64,000 nt of DNA from Xiphydria camelus (GCA_963678675.1 OY783199.1:25851546-25915545), one strand, 5' to 3'. Shown: positions 24,201 to 39,477, numbered from the stretch's first letter. The notes: a model not told the origin generated them from the letters alone. Made by a program: numbers and translations.

Positions 24201-27200
24201 TGCAAAAACGAACACGAGCGGTGTTCTTCCGACGGAGCCTACCTTCGCCGCTCCCCCCTCTGCCTTCGACTCACGCAGTGATAGTCACGCGCCAGAGCCG
24301 ATAACACGTAGCCTCGTTATTCTTTCCGTTATTCGCGAATAATTTCGAACTGTTGACGATGATCAAATTAAAGCTCGAGAAATCCATTGATCAGGAATTC
24401 AGTGATGGAATGACGACTGTGTTTCAATGGACAGTCAATAATATCAGTTCGTCGAGGCAATTGTTTATTGCTAGATGATAAAAGTTCATTGAAATATGGC
24501 GAAATAAGTATTCCGATGAGGGTCAAATAATATTCGTTAACTATTGCAATATTTGGTCATTTCGAACAAGAGTTTTGAAGTAATCACTCGCGAAACAATG
24601 AAATATTGTAATAGTTGACGAATATTTTTGGCTGCAACGAAATACTCGACCCGGTTGAAATTTTGCAAGGCCAGTACTTTCGCCATACGGCGATAATTTT
24701 CCTGCGGCACACCGTTTGGCGGATACCGGGCCAGCGATGCATCCGGAAATCTGCAATATTCGCAGTAAGTATAACGATTCAATAACGAGGCAGCCAGGCC
24801 AGCGATACGATCGTCCGACGAACTCCGAGCCATCCACACGCCAGAAAAACGACCGTGGCACGTACTGGTGCTGCATACAAGTATTGACTCGCGTCCATTT
24901 CGCCATATTTAAATAAACATGTATTCATCATGCGATGCAGTGTGATGCAATTAACAATTCCTACGGTACATAGATATAGGTGTGAAATTTCTTCTCGAAA
25001 TATCTGGTCAATGGAGAATAATGAATCGAGATCCCACGAGTACCTACCCTCGCGGACAACCCTTTGACCCGGATCCACACAGAGGTAAATAATTTTACGT
25101 ATTCTGAATAATGTTCACCCGCCGTAAAATCGTCTGAGAGGCTGATTATCACGCCCAGTGTCGTATCGGATTCGCCGTGTACGAGATTCAGGTGAAAAGA
25201 CAGTTATTTAAGGCCGGAAAACCTGGAAAAATCAGGGAAATTGTATTTGCAAAATTCACCAGACACCGCGGTAATGAATATTTTTGACACCCGTGCGCGA
25301 TGAACTTTCCGCGCGACGACTGGCAGCGAGATCGATCGGCCCGGTCGATTCATTTGAAATGCAAAACGAACGACTGTACAGAACGGATGCTGCGGATGAA
25401 ACGGGAGACGGGAAAGCGCTCGTACCACTCCTCTTTGTGTAAATCGGTTCGCGGGTCTGCCTCCAATTTCGAGAGACTATTACCTATCAACGACGCTCTG
25501 TTAGTTCACGCCGGGCTTCGTCATTGTTATCGCCGTCTTCGAACGTCGCGTCGGTCCGACGATCACTCGAACGCTAATGCACGTTACCCGATCTGTTTTG
25601 CATCCTCGTCTATCAATCTCGGGTCCCCCACCCACAACGAGGAGAATCTCAGAAGTTTATGTCTCGCGCTTAGCCGTGAAGTGACTCTCAACCGGGGAAG
25701 TTCTGTAGAGGCATCTCGTGATCTTCTCTGTAAAAAATCGTCCTACCCTAAATGTGCTCTTCGCGCACCTGGGAACGCTCGAGTCTCGGAGAATGTTCTA
25801 CGTGCACTGTTATAAACAGAAGTTGGGCCACGTTACGTTGCTATTCTCTACCGCAGAAGCATTCGCGTTAGCGTGGTTAGATAGTTACCACGCTACGGTA
25901 GCCTATGCCAGTTTCCCTTGTTCCCCAAGAAACTCGATTATTATTCCAACTCGCCTATCGGCCTAAGGGGAAGTGCAGCCGTTCTCGGTGAACTTGCTCC
26001 TCAGTTTAGTCCGTTCCGGGCTGGCCTGTGGCTCGCCGTACTACTTGTATAGGTATCGATGGCGACGGACGTTCGAGGCGCAGCTCGGGCGCAACCCTTT
26101 GACATTTTGCCAAGAGTCGAAATCTCTGGAAGTGAGCTCCTGACCATCCTGACTTGTGTATTTTTTCACGCTGTTTACAATAAGCACGGTTGTTACGTCG
26201 ATATCTCGAAGGAAATATAAGGTATCGGTGATTTAGTGCAGGAATAATTTTTTCTCCTACAGACAATCATCGATAACTCGGTGTTCCTTTGAAATTTGCC
26301 CGATATATCTATGATTTTCGGAATCAGCGCGAAAAAATACAGAAGATGGGGTGGTCCAGAGCTCGATTCAAGAGATTTCGATTTTTGCGATATACCTTCA
26401 AATTTTCGTAAAAATCGAAATCTCCGGAATCGATCGCTCGACCACCCTATCTCGTGTATTTTTTCGCGCTGATTACGAAAATGATGGATATATTGACGGA
26501 ATCTCAAAGAACATGTGAAATATTGGCCATTTTATGTTTGAAAAAATTGTTTTTTTCGCGGAAAATCATCGATATCTCGGTGTTCCTTTAAGATTTCCTC
26601 AATATGTATGGCATTTTCGAAATCAGCGTGAAAAAATACATAAGATAAGGTGGTCGAGAACTCGATTCAAAAGATTTCGATTTTCGCGAAAAATTGAAAA
26701 AATTTAAGGCATATACCTTAAATTTTCGTAAAAATCGAAATCTCCGGAATCAATCGCTCGACCACCCTATCTTGTGTGTTTTTTCGCGCTGATTACGAAA
26801 ATGATGGATATATTGACGGAATCACAAGGAAGATGTGAAATATTGGCCATTTTATGTTTGTAAAAATTGTTTTTTTCGCGGAAAATCATCGATATCTCGG
26901 TGTTCCTTTAAGATTTCCTCAATATGTATGGCATTTTCGAAATCAGCGTGAAAAAATACATAAGATAAGGTGGTCGAGAACTCGATTCAAAAGATTTCGA
27001 TTTTCGCGAAAAATTGAAAAAATTTAAGGCATATACCTTAAATTTTCGTAAAAATCGAAATCTCCGGAATCAATCGCTCGACCATCCTATCTTATGTATT
27101 TTTTCGCGCTGATTCCGAAAATCGCCGATATATTTAGCCAATCTCAAAGAAACACCGAGATATCGACGATTTTCTGGGAGAAAAAAAATTTTTGTTACAT

Positions 27201-30200
27201 AAAATCACTGATATTTTATATTTTGTTCGCGATATCGACCTAATAACCGAGGTTTTCATAATCAGCACGAAAAAATACATAAGATAGCGTGGTCGAGACT
27301 TCATTTCCAGAGATTTCGATTTTCGTGAAAAATTGAAAAAAAAATGTCAAGGTTTTGCAAAAATCGAGATCACTGAAATTGGATTTTCGACCACTCTACC
27401 CGGTGTATTTTTTCGTGCTGATTCCAAAAATCATGGTCTTTGAGGAAATCTCAACGGAGTATCGAGATATCAATGATTTTATGGGGAACAAATCAATTTT
27501 TCGTTGACATCTCACATTTTCTTCGATATATCGACCTAATATTCACGCTTCTCGTAATCGGCGTGAAAAAATACATAAGGCAGGGTAGTCGAGTGATCAA
27601 TTCCAGAGATTTCGATTTTCGTGAAAATGCCTAAAGGACTTTATCGAATCGCCACAAATTTCCCACAACTCTGGTTAAATTCTTGCTTCAATTTGGGATA
27701 GAGAACGTACGGTATAGCTACGCGCGCACCGACGCTCGTATACATATGTATATGTACGTCCTTCCCACGAGAGCGTCGCCTCGATTCATTTCGGTCGAAC
27801 GACTTCTCTTGCAAGAGGGTCGTTCGAATTAGCCGAACGATCGTCTACGGGGAAACGAGCTCGTTTGCCCGAGTCTGTCCTATAATATGGAGCCGGCAAA
27901 TGCACCGTCATCGGACCGGCAACTGGAATAGGCTTTCATCGATGTCCAACAATCGCGTTCGAGCGAGCGATGCGGCGGATAGGGAGCAGTGGACGATTCG
28001 CTTTGCAGCGATCTCTTCAAAGGATGCAGCGCGGCACGACCGACGGACCGCGATCGAACGTACAGCCGTTTCGCGGCAGTGCGATTCATTTCCAGCGCAA
28101 CTGTCGAACGAGGCAATTTGGTCTTGCGACGCGGGGAAAGGGGTAAGAGCGAAAGAACGACGTGTAACCGGCTCGTCCTAGCGATGACTCGACGTTGCGC
28201 TTTCGATGTACTCTGCGAAATAAGGAACTCGTGCTCCGGTCCCCGATAGGGGGCGGGAAAGCCTCGAGGAGAAGCGGATATACTCTGTTTGAAATCACCG
28301 TTCTCGAGGGCGTCGGAAGGGGGATGATCCCAGAAGTTGTAAATATCCCGAAGAGAGAGAGAGAGAAAGAGAGAGAGGAAGATAGCAGACCAGCGATTTG
28401 CTGACTGCGTAGTAGGGAATGACCGTAAGAGGGTGGCGGAAGATTGCTGCTCCTCGGGACGCTAATGTGGCCTCGCTTAATTACACGTCCTCAGGACCAG
28501 GAAATTGAGCTTTCGGCGGGTATACGTCTTCGTTGTCAAACTCTACGAATATTTCCACAAAAGCGTTCGAAAGCTCACGCGTGTCGAACGATCGACCGTG
28601 CTCGCCGTCGAGACGAGAGATCGATATCTCGTCGCGGATGAGAATTCGCTGAAGGGGTTTTAAAGAGGATGAAAACGGTCGAACTCTCCGCCCCTGTAAC
28701 GATGGCGCCGCATGGATATGCAAATGCGAGAACAGGAAGCAGTTAACTTTATGGAGCAAGAAGAAGGCTGCAACGGGAAGGAAGCGACTGACATACTAAT
28801 CGGTCGATCCGAGACGAAGTACCCGATGTCGTCCGTAAAGAGGAATTACCGTTGCGGGGGTGGAGATGAAGAAAGAATCGTCCCCGACCGACGCGAAGCT
28901 CTCTCGGGATGCCGCGCGGCGGATCCACCGCCAATATTAATCACGGATTACGAGGATCGCTCGTTATTAGTCTCCATTGGAGGGGCAGCTCTCTTCTCGG
29001 AGATAGGTACGATATATACGTACACATAACCTCCCGGGGAGTTCCACGTTAGAATCGAGAGATTCGAATTCTATCTCCCGCGGTGATCTCTTTCGATCGA
29101 TTTCAATTTTGCGCGACGCTCGGATAAGCGACTGCGGGGATAATTCAAGCGGGCGAGAGCTGGGGGAAATTGCGGGAATTCCAAAGGGGGTTGATGGGGT
29201 TCGATGTGATGTGTACAAGTCCTCTTACGCAAACAAGTATACCCATACGAACCGCGAGAGTTTCGTACGGGGTGCTTAATACTCCAAACTACCTCGATTG
29301 CGGTCAACATGTTGCCTAAGTACCATACGTATACATAGGTATTCGCTCTCCGTTGATGTGGATATATCATATAAGCACGTTCATCCGCTTGTAAGCTTCC
29401 TCGTATAGTCTTCGCACAAATAGCCTTTGAAAAATTATCGATATATTTAACGTGGCGCTCATTACTAAAAATAGTCGAATATAATAAAATTCGACTTGTG
29501 ACTAAGTGTAAATGCACAAATGTGTGCACATTGGCACGGTGTTCACATCTCGGTACAACACTCGTCATCGTTAAAACGACGCGTTCGCTTCGTAAATGTC
29601 CAGCCGGCAATTTCATCGTTGCACTGAGAAAAAAAAAGATTAAAATTTATTCCGTTAGAAGGATAATCTGAGTACGAAAGGTAAAACAGATCAAAAATTA
29701 TCCTTCCAGGGTATAAAATTTAACCTTCCTTGGAATAATTTTCGATCCACTTTACCTTTCGTACTCAGATTATCCTTCTGACGGAATAATTTTTAATCTT
29801 TTCTTTTCTCAGTGCGCTCCGATAACGCTACCCGACGATGCACTTGCGAAGTTACGAGACGTCTGAAAGCGGGGACTGCGACACGCAACGACGGAGCGAG
29901 AGCGCTCGCTCGTTCGTTAAAACTCTCGGAGGACGCGATTGTGTCGAACTCCTCCCTTTCTCTCTTGCTCCCTTATTACGCGGTAGCGAGAGAGCGCGGA
30001 GTCTTTCAAAATGCAAGCACACCGCCGAGAGAACCGAAACAAGCTGGATTCGAGGCACGAGAGGAGTGTACCTATACCGCGTCATAGCACGACTCCGGAT
30101 ACCCGGTTGACCTAGATTACCACTGTTCAACTTTCGCCGACCGTCTCGAGCACTGCTCCATTAATTATGCTCAAGTCTCGCGAAACGAAATGGATATTTC

Positions 30201-31569
30201 CGAATTAAGGGGCGGAACCCGAGGGTCGCCGTTGCGCTGCCGGGACCACCGTAAAAGCTCCGTGAAGCTGTCGTGCGGTCAGGAATTACTGCTTAATTTC
30301 CCCGACCCTCCGCGCTATTCGTATAATCGCTGTTCGCGCCATCGGACAGTTGCCGCGCGTCGTTAGCGCGGCGACAGACCTCGAAACATTTATTCGCGTG
30401 AGTAGGAGGCGCGTTTCGTGAATACGTCGTTACTAAATGTCCTCCGGATGGGACGGGATCGTTTTGGCAACGGATTCCATCGCGGCGCGTAAATATCGAT
30501 GGTAATATCGCGCGAGAAAATTATTATGCGGCAGTAATTTAAATAATATTTTCGTAGTCGAACTTTATACCGCGTATTCAGTAGCAGAGGAAGATATATG
30601 GCATTAGATTTTAATGTAGTCATGTCGTGATGAGATATTTATCGTATACTCTCCCAAAGGAAGGAAAGGGGAAAAATACAGAGTCATCGACTTATTTTTA
30701 AAGGGAGAGTAAACCTCCCGGTGCACCAGGCCGCGCAAATCCTCCGCATTTCCTTCTATCAGATGCTTAATTAATGCAAAATCTCATAAAGTAAAATGAA
30801 TAGGTGCTTTCTCTATTAAGTATACCGTTGAGAAACGGGGTCTCAGCGCTTACTGCAAAATGGAAAAACAAGATCACCCACAATGACCCGACAATGGGCG
30901 CATGCGAGGGTATGTACACGGAGAAGTCCGCGTACGGTAAATTTTACCGCAACCAGCAGTAAAAAAGATCCACACGGCAGTTTCCGGGAAATTCATTGAG
31001 TAGAATAGTACATTTTACCATCGTTCGGTGCGTTTTACTGTTGTTCAATGCATTTTACCATTACTGAACACACCTTACTGTTCCGGGTACTCGTTAAATT
31101 TTGCAGAAAATGGTATGTGGACTCTTCTTTTTTTTTTCACTCCGGGGTATACGGTAAAATTTATTGTTCAAGTTTTTTGCCAACTGCGAAAGCGGAGCTA
31201 CAGCTTTTTTATAGCTCTGCGCCTTTACCATTTAATACATTAAAATTCTACTCGTGCTGTGGGCGAAAGTGCCGCGTAATGCCGAATATATACATAAAAG
31301 CCGTCTTGGCTCGCGACGGTCGATCGGTGCTTCCGCTTTAACTCGTTAGTCTGCAATAGCTAACAGTAAGTAGAGATTTGCGCGGACGGTCGGAAAATAA
31401 ATTGAATCGCTTCCGGGTAATATCAAACTCTGCTGCGGGGGAGTGATTTTATTTTAAATTCTATCGTTCTACGGAAAAAAAATGCGTAGCAAAAGGACAA
31501 GCGACGCGTCAACCGAGGAGACAACAAACGCGCGCCGCAATTTCTATTCTGTATAAAAAGTTTTAATGG

Positions 31570-31607
<38 letters not shown>

Positions 31608-34600
31608 GTCGAGATGGGCAAATGGGGTGCAGTGGAATACCGTGTAGCCTATATAGCGTTACGTTAAAATTCACTTCATTTACCGCTGTGGTTTTGGAAA
31701 CGAATAAAATAAGCTCTACTTTAAACGGGTCGATAAAAAATTACGAGTCAACACATTTGACGTTGATGGATAACTTTCCTTTTTTTTCTTTTGAAAACGC
31801 CAGGCGGAAATTCGAAAACGGCGACTCCTTAATCCGTGAATTTTTATCGACCCTTGCGCTGTAAGTACATATGTTTGCTTGTAATTTGCATACTACGCTG
31901 TACATTTTGCATACCCTCAGTCCCCCCGCATGCATATTCATGCCGCCGAAAAGTTTGGCATTGCTGCCAGGAAGAACTCCATTCGGGAAATCTTGTTAAG
32001 CCGCTGGTTAAAACGAGAAGAGGGCTACGTCGAAGAAACGGCCGTTATTAATATTAATCCCGAGCAAATTGTTTACCGATTAGACGTTTACCCGTCCGTA
32101 GCTCGCGATGTAAAGTTTGTAACTGTGTGGAGTCGAAAAGACAGGAAGGAGATAGAGTCGGACACCGACCCGAGGATAAATATTAAGAATAAATAGCTCG
32201 GAAATTCGAAACGGGCTTACCGCGAATTTGATTTAACGTTAAAACGATTTCTGGGGAAACACTTGAAGGGATGAGTGATAATTAGGCCTGATAACGTAAG
32301 GCCCTATATTTATTTTTTTTAAATCCACATTTTAGTGAAAACTTCAAATAGGTCGGTTTTTCTTGGAAATGAATAAATTTTTATCTATAGTTCCAATAAT
32401 ATGCAACGACAACAAATATCTATCATTGTGCAGTAACATTTCAATTATTTCCGCGTAAGCAGGGATATTTTTTTAAAGCAGATATCCAAAATAAGCAAAA
32501 CCACCTCCGATCGTAATATAAGCGTTACATCGGAAAGTTTCCCGCAAGGTTAATTAGAATATAGTTACCCGGCAGGAACAACAACCCCTGCTCCGGTTTC
32601 CGAGAGTTGGTTATCCCAACTAGTTTTTCGAAGCTTCGCGATCCGTTAGAATTTTGCTCCGGTTCATTAGCCTTAATTTATCGTCGGCCTTGTCTATGAG
32701 TCGAGAACAGCGCGCTATACCGGCCCTCGAGTATCGTGGAGGGTGTACTTTCCTATGAGGGCAAAAAAACGCGTAGGTCGGATTAGAATTGCGCGCCGCA
32801 ATATGTTCCGCAAGTCGGGTTGGCACGATTAAAGTAACGAGGGAACCTCGCGGTTATTATTCGTGATTATGAGGTAATCTGCAAACATACGGGCCTCTCG
32901 AGATACAACTGCGATACTTCGCACGGTTATTCGTTTTTCCTCTGCTTTTTCTAATTTTTTATTCGAAAATTCATCTCGGAAAAAATGTGTTACAAGACGG
33001 CATGCAATTTCGAAGAGTTCCGCGCGTCGCAAATAAACGGGAGGGATGAACTTTTCATCAATTCCTCGTCTCAGGGAATATCGATCTAATCGGCGATATG
33101 ATTCGATGGACTTAGACTCAGTTGGGGATCTGGTCGGAGGGATATCCGGCAGTCCCAGTTGCAAAACTTCAAAGTGGATTAAAAAGTTGATTCTCTCGAA
33201 ACCTCTTAATCCGCTAGGGAGAAAATTCTTTGAAACAAGTTTCGGGGGCGACTTCGCGGTACGGGGTTTCCGTTCGAATCGTCGAACGGACTCTCCATCA
33301 CTCTGTGCTTTAAGCCTTTGACATTTCCCTGGGGTCCTCCTCCCCCCTCACTTTCGAGATCGCGTACATCCCTCGGTACCGTCACTTAATGTCACTTGAT
33401 GTACCAGATGTGCGATGTACTCGTGTAGATTATGCAATATTTATAATATTACGAATAGCTCAAGTGGAAAAAAGCTCGATACACTGTTGAGTAAATATAT
33501 CCTCTTAAAAAATTTAAGGAATGCTTTTTTTTCAGACGTAAAGCGAAGAGAAAAAGCATTCCTTTAATTTTATCGGTACAAATAAGTTCGCACATTTAAC
33601 GAAAATATATTTTTTGGCAATTCGTTCGATCGCTCCAATTAATCGTGGCACCGATTATCATTAGATTTATCGTTTCGCAAGCCAGCCAATTAAAAACGAG
33701 CTCAATTATCTCACAGCCTGAATTACCTCGTCACCTACACCTGTGTCTCCATTTCGATAGCCATGCATCAATCGCGCATAAAATCAGGAGAGCTCGCATC
33801 TCGACGAGAGGGTCTCAAAGTTTCCTCCCCGCAAAGCTCCGGAAGCACGGCGTGACGCGAATTCCGCTGAGAGCTTGCGCTCGCGCGACGGAGAATGAGT
33901 AAAAAGAGTTATCAATCGCCACTCCGCCCGCTTTCATCGGAATTTTTAATTACTCTTCGGCGTAACGACAAATTTCATTACGCCTCCCCGCGCCCACCCC
34001 TTGTACAGTGCCAGCATCAGCCGTGCGCGAAGTCGCGTCGGGCGGTCGCGCTTGAAGGGGCGAAATTGGAAAACAAAAAGAATCTCTCGAAGGAGCCCGC
34101 CGCGCCCGCCCCCGTGGTTCCATTTTCCACGCGTACTTAATCGTGACATTTTCTCGACTCCCGCCGAGGGCTATGGGAAAAGCTGCAGTCAAAGTAGACG
34201 GGCGATCGCTCGAACGCGGTAAAAGGTAACGGGGTTATGTAATGGGAAAGTTGAAGTCAAAGGTGCGCCTGACGATGATCCGAGCGGTGGTCGTGGAAGC
34301 GACGAAGGACAGCCCCTTTGATCGGAAGGAGAATTGAATTAAAACCCATTTTCCGCAGCTCGCTCGCACGATGTACGAGTATACGTGTAGGCGGCTCTCG
34401 TGCACGGTGCCATGAAAAGGTGGCAGCTTCGATTTCGCGCGGTATTTTCGAGTTGATTTCCTTCTTAATTAAAAATCCCCCCTACCCCTCTTCCGGCTCC
34501 GATCGCGTTGCAGCATCCTCGGCGATATTTAGCCGCGCCCCTCTCCTCGGTGTCGGTGTTTCCTCGTATTTCTAGATTCCCGCGAGATTTAGGGTCGATC

Positions 34601-37600
34601 CGATAAGTGTGTCGCGCGAGGCGATCGGAGGGTGGAAATGCCAAAGAGGACGAAAGCAATACGGGTACGCTCTCTCTCGGGAGGGAAGGGAGCTTTGTAC
34701 AGGGTCGAGAGAGGAGGTATTTGTATCCGAGCGATATTTGATTAAAGGAGACGAATTTAGTAAACGAGACTCGAATTGGGAGACTCACGCACGAGTGTTA
34801 TTGCGCGATCGGGGGCAATTCGATTCCATTTTGTCCGTGCCACATTAATTTGTCGTTTCGCGAAAGGAGCGGAGAAAAGATAACGCGTTTCGCGCCACGC
34901 GAGGTCCGACGATAAATTTTAGCGTCTCGGATACGGACACCGCGTTAATTTTTCTCTCGCATTCCCCTTCATCCCCCTCCGCACACGTCCATGCACTCCG
35001 AAAAAGTGGTCAATTTTCTCTCCTCCAATCGCCCCAATTCATACCAGGCTTATACTCGTTATCTTTGGCGGACAGTCGAGCGTGACTCGCATCTCGCCGC
35101 GCGAGAGAACGAAAGCGCCACTCTTCCACCGCCGCTTCTTCTTCGTCTTCCGGTTAAAGGCTCTGCCCCGCGCCGAAGAGCCGAGTGTCACGCCGCCGCA
35201 GCGCGAGCGTCCCGACGTATAGGTTGCGAACCGAAAGAAGGGAGGACCGTATAGCGTCGCGATGTATCACGCGTTGTCACGCGGGATTTCACTTTACGAA
35301 GCGCACCCCGCCGTCTGTGCTCCGCCGGCGTGACACATAAGCGCAACTGGGTAGGTACGCCACGGACCGTGTTAGACAATGGTTTGGGTTCACTCGACAG
35401 ACGGGGATTATAATGTCGGATCGCGACACCAGCCGTGTATACGCGTACATGTATAGCATTCTACGCGACATTACGCGTCACGGGGGAGGATCTAGGTTCG
35501 TCGAGGGGATAACGAAATACCGTAGGAAGCCCTCGTACCGTCTACGACCTTCTCGCCGCCGCTCGTTATCATCACGCGACTCGGACCCGATCGAATAAAA
35601 CTCCTTTCCGAGAATTATCCGCTCCTAAAAGAGAGGGACGCTCCATCCGCGCGAACGACATTTTTCGACCCGTCCCCCGAACGACCACCTAATGCGCTAA
35701 GAGTGTGAATATGGAACACGCGTAAGGATATCCTCACGGTACACCTATGCGCGCGTTCGAACGAATCCCTATTTTTACTCCCGACTCTCAACGACATCCC
35801 GCCGTCGTAAAAATGTACGAAAGGTTTTTTTTTTATAGTCAATCTATAACCATCCATCTATCTGGAAAGTTCCACGCGGTGCTTCGGAGATTTCTTTATG
35901 GCTGTAGAGTGAATCCGTGGGTATATACACGTACGAATTTTCCCAAAGCCTCGCGAGCATTAGGTATGCCGTAACCGCCCTCCGCGTCGAGAGCCGTCCA
36001 TTACCGCACAGCTCGTGTCACACGTGATGCCCGGATAGCGGACCGAATATACGAGGATCCCCGGATCGTTATTAAGCGGTTAATCAATCCACCTGCTACA
36101 GGGAGAGACGCGCAGATCGATGTCTTATAACCGTCGAGTAATTGGGGCGACCCTTGACGCGCGCGCCGTTCCATCGCGCGCCTACATCGACACCAGGAGC
36201 GACGTATAAGGTTAATTGGCCAATTATGTGCGGAATTAGGAAGTTAATGAAGTATTTGGTAGGCCTTGTTGACCCGGCCACCCGTAGATAAGCCCCATTG
36301 ACGTTGACATTCCGGTTATCGAATAGGTGCTCCGCGCGACGGAGGAAAGCCTCGGGTGTGCCATGATTAATTCAAGTATCGCGCCTGATGGAAAATTGAT
36401 CGGATTTCAAATAATTCATAGAGACCGGTTTGCGGTGACGTCGCTCGCGCGTTGCGCGGCTGCGGTTACACGATTCGTGCCGCCCTGTATTCTACGCTTC
36501 TTACCTGCTTTTGCTTTACTTTGCCGTCGGTAGCGATAAACTTTACCGCGCGGTTTTTTCAGCAGAGTGCAAGAACTTTCGAAGCTCGCGGGGTATTTTC
36601 GAGATTGCGCACTCGACTTCTCTTATCGACGTGGATTATAATCTCGCTGATGTAATATACCTACATATCTGACCTCGCTATATCGAAGTTCCCGCGGGCA
36701 GAATTTTTAATATCGCAAATAGCAAATCCCGCGAATAACTGTACACACGCCGGGGTTTTCAATATTGCAAGACGGTTTATACAGTGCGTCGCGCTGCTAG
36801 AACAAAGCAAGATTATAATGCACACCAATAAGAGTCGAGTGGGCTCTCTTGGAAATTTCCTCGGAGCGATACCCTGCTTCAAGTTGCATCGTGGAGCGAG
36901 GAGACATATTTTTTTTTTAAAAGAACCTACGCTGTAGCGGGAAGCGCGGATAGTACAGCTCATTCGTTTAATACGAATTGTAGCGAAAAATTGGCGTACG
37001 CGATATTGTCACTCTAAAGTTTACAATCGCTTGAAGACGCGTGGAAGAAAAAAATATAATCACATCTGACGCGCGCAGTACAATGCAGCGTGCGAAATGC
37101 GCAGTCGTCTGCGTCAAATACATTAATCTCGTTCGACGTTGATATGCGAAAAGCGATGCTCGCGGTGATCCGTTCTCCATGCGCGGGCAATACGTCTGCC
37201 TCGAAACTTTTCCGTAGGTACGTCGAACGCCTCGCCGTATTCGCCAATCGTTACTCCGACGCGTGACCGTCTTCCGTCCAAATTACACCGTTCCCCGCAG
37301 TTGCCCGGTCCGGTACACGCGATATTTCTCCGCGAGAGATACGAATTTGCCGGATTTACGATGTTATTTCTCCTCACGTCCGAGCGATCCGACTCCGGCT
37401 CGGATATTTCTGTACGCTTCGCATTCCTCCCGCCTCGCCGCGCGCTATTGTCTCTCTATCGGACTCTCTCGTTCATTCTCTCTCTTTGTTGAGACCCAAG
37501 AGGAGAGGAGGGGCACTAATTCGACGTCCCACGTTATCCCTTCCATTTTCATTCTAAAAATCGCGATCCTCTCTCTCTCTCCACCCCTCGAGGTCGTTCG

Positions 37601-39477
37601 AGCGGCCTCGACAAAATCACCCCTGGCAGAGATCGGCGGCGAAGTTTCGGCGACACCATCGGGAGCGGGACAAACGATCGTATCGTCAATTATAATTATC
37701 GCGAGCCGCTCAAAGTTTGACTCACGGTTGGTCGGACATCGGCAACGAGTCTACGAATGACGGCAGGAATATCGCGTTGCTCCCGCGGCACCGATAACGC
37801 GCCCGTCCAATTTGGGCAACCCAACTTTAGAATTCTCCCCGTCTCGCCGTGAATATTTGACGAAGATATCCATCCGGTCGACCCTCTATTTTCTCCCCAG
37901 AAAGGCGGCGATCGCGAGGTGCAGTGTGTCGAGGCGCGATATCCGGCGATCCCTTTAATGTCATTTCCGCGCCACCCTCGCGCACGAGCGACCCCTGTTT
38001 GCCTACCCTTCGTTCGTTTAAACTTTTTTTTTTGTATCCCGGTGCTTAAAACAGTTACACCCCGTCCCACGCGTTCTCGTTATTCCCGTCGCGAATACTC
38101 GAATTCGTCCGGTCGCGCGAGGGTCGGTTCCACGGCACGGGGTACACGATTGTCGCGGGTGACTCGGGGGATTAGAAAAAAAAAAAAAAGCGGGAGACGT
38201 CGGATCGTCGACTCTCGGACGACGAGAAATCGTCGTCGCATCGCTTGTGGTAATTTTCGGCGACGTCCGCTTTAACCGTGTACATCTGACAGCGATGGTT
38301 TTTATCTCGTGCGCGAGACAATCGGCTCCCACCCCCCTCTCCGGGGCGTTCCGTCACACGCAGGCGCGCGCGGGAGGCGCGGGGAGCGGAAAACGAATGA
38401 AGACGGCAGTCGGAGGGGGCGGAATTGGCAGGGCGAAGTGGGAACGAGGTGAGTGGCCCACTTCATTCGCCTCATTTGTTCCGCGTCGTTTCGGACACCG
38501 GTACACCCCGTCCTCCGCTCCGCGTCGCGGCTATATATAAGCCACTACCGACGGGGTGGGAGGAGGGACCACCCGCGCTGACGGTAGCGGCGGAAAGCCA
38601 GAGACAAAGCAATAATGACTACACTCCGACCGCCGAGGGTCTCGTCACGCGCGTACGCGGACGCGGATGTCGCGCGACTCTCCGTTCCGTGTGCACGTAC
38701 CTTCGTGCTCTCTCTTACGTGCAAAGATAAGAGAGCGCGCGGGGGAGAGAGCTTCTCGAAGCGCGATGAGCGACGAGAAATAATAAGGGGCGAAACGTGC
38801 CGCCGCGCCGTCTCCCCCCCCCCTTTTGCACTCCTTTCGCCGCTGTCGCGCGGCGACGACGTAATTTTCCGCTCGATCGTCCTGCGATTTTGGGCGCGAT
38901 TGCGGATTCGCGCGAAATACGTGGAAGCGATTGGGCGGGGAGTGTGCGGGGAACGGCGCGAGGAAACGCGCGAGGCGCGCCCGTGCGCGACGACGAACGC
39001 TCGCTTTTGCCGCTCGCGGAATCGCCGGCGCGTGAACCCGACGGAAAATTGAAGAGCAAACGGACCGCTTCGTTCGCTCGAGTCAAAGGGTCCGGGGGAG
39101 GGCGGAAGAAATTCGCTCGTCCCCGCTTCGCCTCGCCGCCGTCCTTCCGGTCGGCGATCGGGAGTCGGAGCTTGAAGTTTCGCGCCCCGAAGTTCGAGCA
39201 GGCGTTATATTTTGAAAAGTACGGGCGAGGGTGGGAGAGGGGGGAGGGAGAGAGAAATGCATCGCCGAGCGCGAATGAGCGCGAGGGAAACTTTTGATTC
39301 CGAGGGGATTTCTTTCTCTCTTTGCCACCCGGTCCTTCTGCCTGCCCCCCTCCGATCCCTCTTGCTCCTTCGCCACCGCTAACTCCGGCTTTCTCTCGCC
39401 GCGGCCGCTAAAAGCGTGCGCGTACGCGCGAAGAGCGCGGCGGAGCTTCCATTAACTCGAGCTTCCAAAGCTCAGCA

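Noticed and set aside
31622..32196. Two + strand frames with protein-like composition, joined by a possible 60-bp intron (GTAAGT at 31861, CTCAG ending 31920).
   Set aside because: The codon phases of the two sides do not match across this intron, the first frame overlaps a small foldback (GGGTCGATAAAAA arms at about 31728 and 31854), and no family is recognised. It is left as unexplained, not as a gene.
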